The translations under genes were made by a program, and so were the position numbers. Shown in pieces: positions 1 to 10,720 of a stretch of DNA of 64,000 nucleotides; position 1 is the stretch's first letter; each line of letters starts with the position of its first letter. Under the pieces are notes generated by a model. It did no database searches and was not told the origin of the DNA. It saw only the letters and a list, made by a program, of their open reading frames with translations. The stretch is from contig NZ_CP071632.1 in assembly GCF_017357385.1 (NCBI RefSeq), positions 1,121,501 through 1,185,500 of the forward strand. Direction: 5' to 3'. The stretch is from Rhizobium sp. NZLR1. Lineage in GTDB: Bacteria; Pseudomonadota; Alphaproteobacteria; Rhizobiales; Rhizobiaceae.

Positions 1-206
1 AACCTAATTACTCAGCTGAAAAGCTGGCAATCAAGCGTTGCGCATTGTCAAATTTGCGTGCGGTTTTCCGGGCGAGGGCAAGAACCGGAAGCCGTTAGCG
101 CAATTCGAGGGGAAGGACAGATCTGTTTTCCCCGGAGTTGCGTAAGATGATGGTCAGAGCGGTTCCTTTTTCAAAAAGCTGAACCGTTCCTGGGTTGTGG
201 GACCCC

Positions 207-231
207 CCGTCCGGTTTTCCTGGCCGGACGG
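207..231 (+). other. Hairpin preceding the terminator
   Basis: CCGTCCGG (207-214) pairs perfectly with CCGGACGG (224-231) around a 9-nt loop. It sits five bases before a strong rho-independent terminator, so the two hairpins would form in tandem in one transcript. It has no U-tract of its own. Confidence 0.5.
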
Positions 232-236
232 AAACA

Positions 237-278
237 AGGCTTTGCGGGACATTGTTGCAGTCCCGCAAAGCTTTTTTT
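237..278 (+). terminator. Strong rho-independent terminator
   Basis: A 12-bp perfect stem, GCTTTGCGGGAC pairing with GTCCCGCAAAGC, is followed directly by seven T. It would stop transcription arriving from the left before ppdK, implying that ppdK has its own promoter between here and 429, or that this is an attenuator in a ppdK leader. Confidence 0.75.
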
Positions 279-428
279 GTGCCTTTTTTCTGGCGTTCAC
301 CGTTTTAATCGTTTCGACTGTGGCGCGCGCCCCAGATTTATTGTGCAACGCAACATTTTGCCGCATTTGTCGATTTTCATTTCAACACCAACGGATTAAG
401 CTAATCCCGGTTTGGTGTTGGGGGGAAG

Positions 429-3113
<2,685 letters not shown>

Positions 3114-3121
3114 TCAGAGAT

Positions 3122-3163
3122 GGGCTGCCCTGTGGGCGCCCTGGGCAGCCCTTGCGGGCGCCC
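3122..3163. terminator. Likely bidirectional terminator between convergent genes
   Basis: GGGCTGCCC (3122-3130) pairs with GGGCAGCCC (3143-3151), and two copies of the self-complementary GGGCGCCC (3134-3141 and 3156-3163) are interleaved. It lies between the convergent ends of ppdK and the lipoprotein gene. No long T-tract follows, so efficiency is uncertain. Confidence 0.5.
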
Positions 3164-3166
3164 GGC

Positions 3167-3442
3167 TTAATGATGATGGTGCCAGTGATCGTGGTAGACA
3201 TAGGGCCCGTTGAGATCCCAGGCCATGCTCTGCATCATCTCGGCACTTTGCGCCCGCGATTCGGCCCGCCGGTCGAGATCGATGCGCTGCAGGCAGGTGG
3301 CAAACCCATCCGTGCCGCGCCGGAAACCATAGCTCAGGCACCGCCCTTCATCCGCTGCCCGCCGCTCCTCCGGCGTCATCGTCTGGCAGGCGGAAAGCGC
3401 GGCGGCGACGGTGGCAACGGTGATGAGGAGCGGAAGGCGCAT
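3167..3442 (-). CDS. Small putative lipoprotein with His-rich C terminus
   Basis: A 91-aa protein. The N terminus is a lipoprotein signal: MRLPLL, a hydrophobic stretch, then the lipobox LSAC with the lipidated Cys at residue 19. The mature part is charged, has two further Cys residues and ends in a histidine-rich tail (HDHWHHHH), which could bind metal. I chose the internal ATG at 3442 because it begins the signal peptide; the frame is open upstream only through repeat DNA. No domain recognised. Convergent with ppdK. Envelope location is inferred; function unknown. Confidence 0.75.
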   Translation of the reverse strand: MRLPLLITVATVAAALSACQTMTPEERRAADEGRCLSYGFRRGTDGFATCLQRIDLDRRAESRAQSAEMMQSMAWDLNGPYVYHDHWHHHH

Positions 3443-3551
3443 CGGGGTATTCCTTGCTTTTCCCTGAGGAAATGCCATTCGGGTGCGGGCGTCAAGCTGC
3501 GGCGGTGAGGCGTGTAGTGGATGTGAACGGTTTCTCCCGCCTATCCCACCC

Positions 3552-3642
3552 TCCGTCATGCTCGGCCTTGAGCCGAGCATCCACGCCGCATCCATCAGCA
3601 GCAGCCGTATGGATCCCAGGCTCAAGGCCTGGGATGACGGAG
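3552..3642. repeat. Rhizobial palindromic intergenic repeat (copy A1)
   Basis: The element is bounded by inverted TCCGTCAT and ATGACGGA. Two internal hairpins are built on CTCGG-CCTTGAG-CCGAG and CCCAGG-CTCAAGG-CCTGGG. The same architecture recurs at about 34.1, 36.2, 49.7 and 49.9 kb, and related ends occur around 14.9, 16.8 and 22-23 kb. It resembles the mosaic palindromic elements described in Rhizobium genomes. Confidence 0.8.
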
Positions 3643-3808
3643 AGTGTGGTTGGCGTTTCCGTCAAACTCGTCGCCAGAGAACAGGGACACACTACACCGG
3701 GTGCTCAATTGGCCCAGCGTTTACTAAGTTCCAGTGCCTGTCACAGTGCGCCCAAATCCTTCGGTAGGGGACACTCCGCACAGGAGCGAGCGGGCGTGAA
3801 GATGACGC
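3643..3808. other. Short intergenic stretch after repeat A1
   Basis: No gene recognised. It separates the palindromic repeat from the C terminus of the proline-rich protein encoded leftward. Confidence 0.4.
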
Positions 3809-4006
3809 TCACGCCGCCCCAGCCGGATCCCCAATCGGCAGCAGGGCCGGATCGAGCGGTGGGTCCTGTGGGTTCTTCGTGTCCGACGGGTCCTGCACCG
3901 GCGTCAGCGGCGGTTTTTGCTGGGTGGGGTCGGGAATGCCCGGCGTCGGCGTTGGGCCGCGCGGCGTGTCGGCATTCGGGATCGGCATCGGGTCTCTATT
4001 GGGCAT
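3809..4006 (-). CDS. Small proline-rich hypothetical protein
   Basis: A 65-aa protein dominated by Pro, Asp, Thr and Gln (it begins MPNRDPMPIP), with no hydrophobic segment; probably unstructured. The start at 4006 is fixed by an excellent Shine-Dalgarno, AAAAGGAGG, seven bases upstream of the ATG; the longer upstream frame is not needed. Divergent from the zinc-ribbon protein at 4111. No family recognised and no function proposed. Confidence 0.65.
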   Translation of the reverse strand: MPNRDPMPIPNADTPRGPTPTPGIPDPTQQKPPLTPVQDPSDTKNPQDPPLDPALLPIGDPAGAA

Positions 4007-4110
4007 GATCGCCTCCTTTTCAAAAAAAGGAACGGCATCCCCCGCATATGGTTCCACTTTCGCCACCGGAGATTCCTCTGTAAGAGAGGTCGGCAAACAC
4101 TGGAACGAGC

Positions 4111-4356
4111 ATGGCCATCCGCGATCGATTTTCGAAAAAACTGAACTGTCCGCAATGCGGCAACGAGGGCTTTGCCGAAGCCTCGGAAGTTGACGATCCG
4201 AAGCGCAAACACCCGGATTTCAAGGTCGATCGGCTGCCGCGCGGCTTTGGCGTGCAGCGTCCATCCAACCACCAGGAAAATTTCGTCATCAAATGCGAAT
4301 GCGGCCGCAAGTTTCCCTTCCGCAGCGTTGCGGAAGCGGCGGCCGAGCGGCGCTAG
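4111..4356 (+). CDS. Small zinc-ribbon-like hypothetical protein
   Basis: An 81-aa basic protein with CPQC near residue 13 and a second Cys pair, CEC, near residue 63; this spacing suggests one zinc-ribbon module. Charged, with no signal peptide or membrane segment, so probably cytoplasmic. Divergent from the proline-rich ORF, with about 100 bp between the starts for shared promoters. Function unknown; metal binding is inferred from the cysteines alone. Confidence 0.7.
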   Translation: MAIRDRFSKKLNCPQCGNEGFAEASEVDDPKRKHPDFKVDRLPRGFGVQRPSNHQENFVIKCECGRKFPFRSVAEAAAERR

Positions 4357-4385
4357 CCCATCTCTCGGCATCACGCTCCGAAGCT

Positions 4386-4775
4386 CTAAATCCGCTCCAG
4401 CACTTCGATAAAGGCTTCGGCGAAACGCACCAGATGCGCAGTTTGCTCATCGGGCGCCTGCATGCGGATTTCGGTGCCGGCATAATCGAGCAGCGCCAGC
4501 ACGACGCGCATCTCACTGCCGTCATCGGGAATGCGCAGCACCGCGATGCGGCGGCAATCCTCGATAAGACCCCCGGCCGGCAGGTCGAACAGCAGCTCGC
4601 CACCCGACCGTTGCGCTGCCTGGCGCACCGCCTCGCAGAAGCCGGCATCGCCGCCGGCATACCCTTCGAGCGAAAGTTCGAGCTCGACGAGCTCCATCGG
4701 CAGCATCGGCTCGCTGTGGTCGATCCCGCCAAGCGCAGACGCCTGCGGCCTTGCGGCTATCTCGGTTGAAATCAT
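4386..4775 (-). CDS. Hypothetical acidic protein
   Basis: A 129-aa soluble acidic protein with no membrane segment. I start it at the ATG at 4775 because AAGGAG lies seven bases upstream; the frame extends 21 codons further but without a better start. The C terminus of the gene at 4111 faces its own C terminus (convergent, about 30 bp apart). No domain or motif recognised. Codon use is typical of the chromosome, so it is probably real. Confidence 0.65.
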   Translation of the reverse strand: MISTEIAARPQASALGGIDHSEPMLPMELVELELSLEGYAGGDAGFCEAVRQAAQRSGGELLFDLPAGGLIEDCRRIAVLRIPDDGSEMRVVLALLDYAGTEIRMQAPDEQTAHLVRFAEAFIEVLERI

Positions 4776-4966
4776 CCCGTCGCTCCTTGCCTTTAAAATC
4801 GGAGATGAAACCGCGGCAGAATGGCTCTTTTTTACCATATCAGCAAGAGCTTATGGAATCGCCCCGTCTTCGCCCCGGTCTTCATCATGGTCTCGTCATG
4901 GTCTTCGCTCGCGAATTCCATCTGATATTCCGAGACAACAGTTTCAATTCAGCCGAATCTTGCCCA

Positions 4967-5079
4967 GATCCGGATGATTTTAGGCCGGGCTGGCCTAAAA
5001 TCTGAATCCGGATCTAAATCAAAGAAATAGAGCATGATGTCGTCCGAAAACCGCTTCACACTTTTCGGCATCATGCTCT
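4967..5079. repeat. Pair of palindromic repeats
   Basis: The first hairpin (4967-5014) is nested: GATCCGGAT and ATCCGGATC flank GATTTTAGGCC-N5-GGCCTAAAATC. The second (5029-5079) has arms AGAGCATGATG and CATCATGCTCT with GTCCGAAAACCGCTTC inside. The second resembles the element at 61.9 kb (shared GGAAAACCGCTTC core and GCTCTA end). They are intergenic repeats and could also act as transcription stops. Confidence 0.75.
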
Positions 5080-5142
5080 AAACAGGGGTATGGCGATTTG
5101 CGTGGTTGAAGGCGCGGCGCTGACGAGCAACCGGTAAGTTTG

Positions 5143-6051
5143 ATGGCCATCCGTTTCGACCGTCCCGTTTCCAACGCCGCCCGCTTTTCGCGGCTGCTCG
5201 GGGCGTTTTCCCTGGTGCTGGCGCTGGCGGTGCTGGTCGCCCATCGTTTCGGCGGCCTCGCCACCCCCTATCTGGTGCTGCTGTTGATTGCCGCCGCCGG
5301 CGGCGCGCTGCTGGCCGCCCTTCTGGCCGTCGTCGGGCTGCGCAGCCTCTGGATGACGGGCGCCGAAGGCGGGCTGGCCGCACTCGCCGCGCTGATCTAC
5401 GCCGCCTTTCCCTTAGCGCTCGGCGCCTTTGCCACCGAGCATTATCTGACCTTGCCGGATATCTACGACGTCTCCACCGATCCGGTCTCGGTGCCGGATT
5501 GGCTGTCGCCGCCGAAAGCCGACCAGATCTGGCTGAAGCGCAATCCGGTGATGCCGGAGGATCGTGAAAAGCAGATGACCGCCTATCCCGAGCTGACCGG
5601 CCGGCGTTATGAGGGCGCACTCGACCGCGTGCTGGAGGCGGTGCGCAAGGTCGCCAAGCTGCGCGGCTTCACCATCATCCGGACCACCGGCGATACCGAG
5701 CCCGACCGCGACCCCGAGGACCGGCCGGCCAAGCCTGAGCCGAGCGATGATGCTGCCGTCGCCGATGCGCCCGATATCGTGCCCGTGCCGACGCCGCGCC
5801 CCTATGACGACGATGTCGCCAAGCTGATCCGCGGCGCCAACGGCGTGACGCTGCAGGCAACCAACCGCACGCTGATCCTCGGCCTGCGCTTCGATATCCT
5901 CATCCGGCTGCGCGAAGAGGCCGAAACCACCTTCGTCGACATCCGCGTCGCCTCCCGCTACGGCCAACACGACCTCGGCTTCAGCGCCGACATCGCCGGC
6001 GATTATCTGAAGGCGCTGGATTCCGAATTGCTGGGGATTGCGGGTGGGTGA
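5143..6051 (+). CDS. DUF1499 family membrane protein
   Basis: A 302-aa protein. The N-terminal third carries about three hydrophobic segments (residues about 15-35, 40-62, 70-95) and the remainder is a soluble DUF1499-like domain, beginning about residue 130 around the phrase YPELTGRRYEGALDR and ending with the DLGFSADIAGDYLKALD region. The ATG at 5143 is preferred over a TTG one codon earlier. DUF1499 proteins have no assigned biochemical role; membrane anchoring is inferred from hydrophobicity. Stands alone on the + strand. Confidence 0.85.
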   Translation: MAIRFDRPVSNAARFSRLLGAFSLVLALAVLVAHRFGGLATPYLVLLLIAAAGGALLAALLAVVGLRSLWMTGAEGGLAALAALIYAAFPLALGAFATEHYLTLPDIYDVSTDPVSVPDWLSPPKADQIWLKRNPVMPEDREKQMTAYPELTGRRYEGALDRVLEAVRKVAKLRGFTIIRTTGDTEPDRDPEDRPAKPEPSDDAAVADAPDIVPVPTPRPYDDDVAKLIRGANGVTLQATNRTLILGLRFDILIRLREEAETTFVDIRVASRYGQHDLGFSADIAGDYLKALDSELLGIAGG

Positions 6052-6191
6052 GCCGCGGTGCCGCCAGAGGCGGCAGCAATCGATCCAGCGAATCGATTGC
6101 AGCGGCGAACGCCCTGTGCCCAAAGCGAAGGGCCGGGATAGGGTGCGGCAGGCTCGACAACCTTATGCCGCACCAAAGGAGGAGAGCTGTG

Positions 6192-6614
6192 ATGGGAAGC
6201 AAGGCCGATTTTCTGAGTGTGCCTGACCAGGACACTCTTGATACTTCAGGTTTTGTGAAAACGCTCTCAGGCGAGATTTATCTCAAATTTGTCAGCGGCT
6301 GCCGCTTTATGGAGTTTCCCATAGGGAAGCTCTTCTCTCTTCATGTTCCGGATGACTTTCTTGAGTTTGATCGGGTTGTGAAATGTGCACTGCAGATTCA
6401 GCCCGATGTTAAAAATTCAGTCATCCATACATTTGCCGTTCGAAAGCGGGGAGGGGTGAGTGTAGCTGCAGAGAAAAGGCCGGATGATCTTTACATATAT
6501 GTTCCTGAGAAATGTGAGGTCGATGTTCAGTTATTGAGCAGTTTGACAATCTCAATTCTCTCGATGGAATACACGACCGAGCCCCATCCATTGAACAAGC
6601 TCTATGTTAGTTGA
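6192..6614 (+). CDS. Hypothetical protein, AT-richer than its neighbours
   Basis: A 140-aa protein starting at the ATG at 6192 behind AAAGGAGGAGAG, an excellent Shine-Dalgarno; the longer frame beginning at 6048 is rejected for that reason. No signal peptide, transmembrane segment or recognised motif; the sequence mixes aromatic and charged residues as in a compact soluble domain. Codon use is clearly less GC-biased than the DUF1499 gene before it, which suggests acquisition by transfer. Function unknown. Confidence 0.7.
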   Translation: MGSKADFLSVPDQDTLDTSGFVKTLSGEIYLKFVSGCRFMEFPIGKLFSLHVPDDFLEFDRVVKCALQIQPDVKNSVIHTFAVRKRGGVSVAAEKRPDDLYIYVPEKCEVDVQLLSSLTISILSMEYTTEPHPLNKLYVS

Positions 6615-6675
6615 CCGGTGGATGGGGCCTCTTACGTCTCCAGACGCAGCCACCCTCTATTACGCCACCACCCGT

Positions 6676-6853
6676 CAGCCCCCCTCTGCCCTGCCGGGCA
6701 TCTCCCCCACAGGTGGGGAGATTGGCAAGTGGCGAAAACTTCCCGTCCCTCCGCCGTTTCGCCGGGCTGTGACACCGGTTGTTTGGGGAAGCCAGCGAGC
6801 CCAGCCAATCTCCCCACCTGTGGGGGAGATGCCCGGCAGGGCAGAGGGGGGCT
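6676..6853. repeat. Long inverted repeat with about 49-bp arms
   Basis: The left arm (about 6676-6725) and right arm (about 6805-6853) are almost perfect reverse complements. Both contain CTGCCGGGCATCTCCC and a nested CCCCAC-AG-GTGGGG palindrome. The 80-bp centre is unrelated sequence. In RNA it would form a very stable long hairpin. It lies between two converging genes. Confidence 0.85.
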
Positions 6854-6892
6854 CACACGGCACGCCGGCTCAGGTGAGGAAGAACCACCCCC

Positions 6893-8638
6893 TCACGCCA
6901 CCACCAACCACCCCGTATACCGCACCACCAGCCCCGTCAGCCGCCCGCCGATCTCCACATAGAAGTGGAACCGCCCCTCACGCTCCTCCTCATAAGTCTC
7001 GCCGCCCGGCGCCAGGAACAGCGGCAGCGGAACCCTTAAAAACCGCCAGCCGCGCACCACCAGCCGTAACTTATTCTCCTCCGGCACCAGCGCCACCAGC
7101 ACCCGGAACGGCCCGAAGACTTCGGCGAGCAGGTGCCGGTCGCGGCCCTTGCCCTCGAGCTGCAGGCTGCGGAACCTCTTCTCCCCGAAATCCCGCGTCC
7201 AGATCTCTTTATCGCCCTCGGCGACAAAACGCACCGTCACCGGCACATCCTCGCCCGCCGCGGGAAAGCCGATGAGGCGCGCGACGATGCCGGCAAGCCA
7301 CCCCCCACCGCGTTCGATCCGCGCCCGGCCGGAGGCGACGTGCGCCCCGCCCGCATGCCCGGCTGAGTGCCCAACTGAATGCATCGCGGCAATCGCCGGC
7401 GGCAGCCGCTCGAAGGCGCTGCCGAGAATCCTGTGGTAGAGCGGCAGGCAGGCACCCTCGCTTTCCATCCGGATCCCCGTCGCAATCGAAAACCGCCGGA
7501 ATTCCGCTTCGAAATCTTCCAGCCGCAATTCCCCCGTCGCCGGCCGCGCGCCGTTCTCCGGCCGGTTGCCGGTAAGCAGCCGGCGGACCAGCGCCGCGAC
7601 GCCGGTGATCGGAATGAACGGCCCGTCATCACCCTCGGCAATCAGATGCCAGCCGCAGGTGAGGCTTTTGCCCGCGGCATCGATGCCGCCGACCCGCACG
7701 AACATGCCGCCGCGATGGTCGCCGATCGCCAAGGCATGGCTGGCGCGCTGCAGCAGCGGCGAAAACGGCAGCAGCGATGGCAGCAGCTTCAGGTGCACCA
7801 GCCGGGCGGCGAGGCTGAGCAGGCGCTGCAGCAGCTGCGGCTCCGTTCCGACCCCGGTGAAGCTGGATTGCAGAGTGGGAAGGCGCGCCGGCAGCAGCGC
7901 CAGATCCGGCGCATCGACCAGCAGGAATGTCCGGCTGCGCAGCGGCACCGCGCCCGGCGGCGCCACCGTCACCCGCATCGCCTCGATCAGCCCAAGCCCG
8001 GTCGAAGGCTGCCCATCGCGCAGCACCGCCACTTGTCTGCCGGCATAACTGGCGATCGCCCTCACAACATTGAGCCCGATCTTCACATGCGCCGACGGGG
8101 CAATGCCCGCAGCCACCCGATCGATCCGGGCAAACTGCGGCGCCATGACATCGAGCGCCGCAAAGGAAAGCGCCGGCAGGCTGCTCAGCCCCGACAGCGC
8201 GAAGATGCCCTTCGCCCTGGCCGCGGCATCGAGCCCGCCAATACCGGCGACGAAGCCGGTGCTGTCGGCGATATCGGCATAATCGATGCCGAGGCCAATG
8301 CAGGCGCGCACCACCTTATAGGGGTCGTCCCCGAAGCTCTGAAACGGCCCGGAGGCATCGATGACGAGATCCGGCCTCAGCCGCGTCAGCTGTTCCGCCA
8401 GATCGCCATCGCGATCGAAGCGTACGGCCTGCAGCGTCGCCCCCAGATTGCTGCTTCCCAAGCCCTCGGATCCATCTTTCGGGGCTCTGAGATCCGCAAC
8501 GAAATCGTCTGCCTTTTCAAGCGACCGCCCGGCGATCAGCAGTCTGAGCCGCGGTTCATCGCCAAGCAGCCGCGCCAGCCGGCCGCCAAACGTGCCGTAG
8601 CCGCCGATGATCAGCAGCGAAAGCCTGTCGCCGCTCAT
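6893..8638 (-). CDS. Saccharopine dehydrogenase-like protein with C-terminal DUF4166-like region
   Basis: A 581-aa protein. The N terminus has a Rossmann NAD(P)-binding motif (LLIIGGYGTFGGRLARLL, residues about 7-24), followed by the saccharopine-dehydrogenase-type catalytic region. The last about 200 residues look like the DUF4166 domain often fused to this family. The true substrate is unknown; in bacteria such fusions are not the lysine-pathway enzyme. Its ATG overlaps the stop of the DCC protein gene by four bases, so the two are translationally coupled as the last members of a three-gene leftward operon. Confidence 0.85.
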   Translation of the reverse strand: MSGDRLSLLIIGGYGTFGGRLARLLGDEPRLRLLIAGRSLEKADDFVADLRAPKDGSEGLGSSNLGATLQAVRFDRDGDLAEQLTRLRPDLVIDASGPFQSFGDDPYKVVRACIGLGIDYADIADSTGFVAGIGGLDAAARAKGIFALSGLSSLPALSFAALDVMAPQFARIDRVAAGIAPSAHVKIGLNVVRAIASYAGRQVAVLRDGQPSTGLGLIEAMRVTVAPPGAVPLRSRTFLLVDAPDLALLPARLPTLQSSFTGVGTEPQLLQRLLSLAARLVHLKLLPSLLPFSPLLQRASHALAIGDHRGGMFVRVGGIDAAGKSLTCGWHLIAEGDDGPFIPITGVAALVRRLLTGNRPENGARPATGELRLEDFEAEFRRFSIATGIRMESEGACLPLYHRILGSAFERLPPAIAAMHSVGHSAGHAGGAHVASGRARIERGGGWLAGIVARLIGFPAAGEDVPVTVRFVAEGDKEIWTRDFGEKRFRSLQLEGKGRDRHLLAEVFGPFRVLVALVPEENKLRLVVRGWRFLRVPLPLFLAPGGETYEEEREGRFHFYVEIGGRLTGLVVRYTGWLVVA

Positions 8639-9093
8639 GCGATGAAGCGGCTGCGCTGCTCCGGCGTCGGCACCATGCAGCTCTGCCGGCCGGCGATCTT
8701 CAGCCGGTTGCGGGCGATGAATTCATAAAGCGTGTCGGCCAGCCGCCGCGGCAGCAGCCGGAAAAGCCTGATCAGCGAATAGGGAAAACCGAGGCCGGCG
8801 ACCATGCGGATCGAGCCGTCGGATTTGAAGAAGGCGCGGCCGTTCTCGATGAGGATATTGGTCTCGTAGTCGCGCCCATCCAGCCCATAATGCCGGTAGA
8901 GCGCGGCGCCGAGCGGCGTCTGCGCCGCGAGAAACCGGTAGCGCCGCTGCTTGTCGTGTTTCAGCGCGAATTTCACCCAGCCGGAGCAGAACACGCATTC
9001 GCCATCAAAGACGATCAGCGGCCGGTCATCGGCAAAATCGGGCACATCGGCATCGTCGCGATAGCTGTAAGCGGCTAGCATCGCCTGGCTCAT
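8635..9093 (-). CDS. DCC-family thiol-disulfide oxidoreductase-like protein
   Basis: A 152-aa protein with the defining motif near the N terminus, DGECVFC (residues about 30-36), giving the family its name (Asp-Cys-Cys), and a thioredoxin-like predicted fold. The family (YuxK/DUF393) is assumed to do thiol-disulfide chemistry, but substrates are unknown. It overlaps both neighbours by four bases (ATGA junctions), linking it to the metallo-hydrolase upstream and the saccharopine-dehydrogenase-like gene downstream. Confidence 0.9.
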   Translation of the reverse strand: MSQAMLAAYSYRDDADVPDFADDRPLIVFDGECVFCSGWVKFALKHDKQRRYRFLAAQTPLGAALYRHYGLDGRDYETNILIENGRAFFKSDGSIRMVAGLGFPYSLIRLFRLLPRRLADTLYEFIARNRLKIAGRQSCMVPTPEQRSRFIA

Positions 9094-10103
9094 CTCCCTG
9101 CTGCAGGCCGGTAGAGGGCGGAAAGCGAAGGCGGCCCATCCGCGGCAATCTCGCCGCGCTCGAAGAGATCCTCGATATGGGCGAGCACGGAAAGCGCTGC
9201 CGCCCCATGCAGCTTCGGATCGGTATCGCTGTAGATCGCCTTGACCATCTCCGGGATGCCACGGTCGCCCGCCCGGATGCGCGTCAGGATCGCCTGCTCG
9301 CGCCCGAGGCGATGCGCCTTCAGCGCCCGGAGGAATGTGGCCGGATCCGTCACCGGCCCGCCATGGCCGGGCAGCAACAGCCCGTCATCGCGGGCGATCA
9401 GCTTCTCGAGCGAGGCCATGTAATCGGCCATCGAGCCATCCGGCGGCGCGACGATCGAGGTCGACCAGGCCATGACATGATCGCCTGTGAATAGCAGATC
9501 GCCGCCATCGAGCGCGAAGGCGGCATGATTGGCCGTGTGCCCCGGCGTCGGCACGCCTGAGAGCACCCAGCCATCGCCCTTGATGGTCTTGCCGTTGCCG
9601 ATCGAAATGTCGGGCACGAAGGCCATGTCGGAGCTTTCGGAAAACGGATTGATCTCGCCGGCGCGCAATGGCCTTGCCGGCCGGTGCGGCCCCTGGCCGA
9701 CGGTCACCGCCCCGGTTGCCGCCCGCAGCCGGCGGGCGAGCGGCGAGTGGTCGCGATGGGTATGGCTGACGAAGATATGCGTCACCTCGCGGCCGGAAAG
9801 CGCCGCCATCAGCGCCTGGAAATGCGCCTCGTCCTCCGGCCCGGGATCGATGACCGCGACCGAGGAGCCGCCGACGATATAGCTGTTGGTGCCGTAAAAG
9901 GTGAAAGGCCCGGCATTGTTCGCAGTGATCCGCTCGACCCCCGGCGCCACCGGCACGGCCCGCCCATAGGCCGGCTCGAAGACGAGGTCGAATGCGGGAC
10001 TGTCCATGAAGGCAATGATCTCGAGGCCGATGACACCGCCAATTCCTAGCACGGCCCACCGCCCCGCGCGCGCATAAATCTGCTTGAGGCGCAACTTAGT
10101 CAT
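9090..10103 (-). CDS. MBL-fold metallo-hydrolase
   Basis: A 337-aa metallo-beta-lactamase-fold hydrolase. The metal site is intact: HTHRDH (His114, His116, Asp118, His119), a later Gly-His-Thr-Ala-Asn region, TGDHV, and PGHGG near residue 245. It fits the large glyoxalase-II-like/LACTB2-like branch; the substrate cannot be told. A hydrophobic stretch near residues 17-32 may anchor it. First gene of a tightly coupled three-gene operon with DCC and saccharopine-dehydrogenase-like genes; the promoter should lie in the about 70 bp between it and tRNA-Gln. Confidence 0.9.
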   Translation of the reverse strand: MTKLRLKQIYARAGRWAVLGIGGVIGLEIIAFMDSPAFDLVFEPAYGRAVPVAPGVERITANNAGPFTFYGTNSYIVGGSSVAVIDPGPEDEAHFQALMAALSGREVTHIFVSHTHRDHSPLARRLRAATGAVTVGQGPHRPARPLRAGEINPFSESSDMAFVPDISIGNGKTIKGDGWVLSGVPTPGHTANHAAFALDGGDLLFTGDHVMAWSTSIVAPPDGSMADYMASLEKLIARDDGLLLPGHGGPVTDPATFLRALKAHRLGREQAILTRIRAGDRGIPEMVKAIYSDTDPKLHGAAALSVLAHIEDLFERGEIAADGPPSLSALYRPAAGR

Positions 10104-10172
10104 TGTGACGGACGGAGAGCTTTGCTAATCAGGCGTCGATTTCAGCAAGCGGTTTGCCGCTGAAAGCTCTGG

Positions 10173-10246
10173 TGGGGCGTCGCCAAGCGGTAAGGCAACG
10201 GTTTTTGGTACCGTCATCCCTGGTTCGAATCCAGGCGCCCCAGCCA
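10173..10246 (+). tRNA. tRNA-Gln (anticodon TTG)
   Basis: Complete cloverleaf: acceptor TGGGGCG pairs with CGCCCCA. The anticodon loop TTTTGGT, within ACGG-loop-CCGT, reads TTG, and the T arm CTGG-TTCGAAT-CCAG is canonical. The CCA end is encoded (10244-10246). It marks the left border of an AT-richer accessory region, a common integration site, but no attachment-site duplicate or integrase was found. Confidence 0.95.
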
Positions 10247-10720
10247 CCGCGGACTTATTAAATTATTTCAATGGCTTAGAAAATATTAGCGAAAGCTAAC
10301 CGTAACAGTTTTCCGGTGCGTGTTTCCGTAACATGGTCGGGGCCGCTTCGCCTCCGGCATCGTCGCCAAACGCGGCATCAAACCGGGCGACAGGATCGAC
10401 AGCGCCACGACGACGAAGAAGGCGAAGTGACGGCGCGCACGCCCGACAATGCGGGACATGCTGCGGCAGTCAAAAACTCAAGAATATGAGGATATTGAAT
10501 GGAGTGGAGAGATTCTAAATCAAATAGTCCATTGATTTTCAATGGTTATTTTCAATCTTTGTAACGCCGTAACGACCGTCTTTCTGTTGCGCCAATGCTA
10601 TACAGAACGGATTCAGACGATGCAAGCTCTCGCGAATCTGTGAACAACGCAACTTCTACGAAATTCCGATTTCCGAAGCCAATGTGATGCGCGAAAATCG
10701 CGTGATTCGGAGACCTGAGA
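10247..10720. other. Gene-poor stretch at the left edge of the tRNA-Gln island
   Basis: The first half contains a possible small leftward ORF (10286-10459). The second half, about 10490-10720, is AT-rich with no gene seen and should hold the promoter of the nuclease/PLD pair. A TAACAGTTTTCCG/TTTCCGTAACA pair near 10303-10333 is a minor inverted motif. Confidence 0.4.
10286..10459 (-). CDS. Possible small membrane peptide or gene fragment
   Basis: A 57-aa frame beginning MSRIVGRARRHF, with a hydrophobic segment (about residues 12-28) and then a non-hydrophobic tail of different composition. The first 40 codons are strongly GC3-rich and chromosome-like, whereas the tail is not. This may be a gene whose 3' part was replaced when the island arrived. 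No Shine-Dalgarno stands out. Low confidence. Confidence 0.3.
   Translation of the reverse strand: MSRIVGRARRHFAFFVVVALSILSPGLMPRLATMPEAKRPRPCYGNTHRKTVTVSFR

Larger units (their letters stand above)
1..428. other. Non-coding leader region upstream of ppdK
   Basis: I see no convincing gene here; the short frames on both strands lack ribosome-binding sites and coding-like codon use. The stretch holds two back-to-back hairpins near 207-278, annotated separately, followed by the ppdK ribosome-binding site (a run of six G then AAG directly before the ATG at 429). The 3' end of whatever gene lies to the left is not visible. Confidence 0.6.

Noticed and set aside
7379..8728. 449-codon + strand frame
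   Set aside because: Antisense of the saccharopine-dehydrogenase-like gene; Gln/Arg-rich shadow composition.
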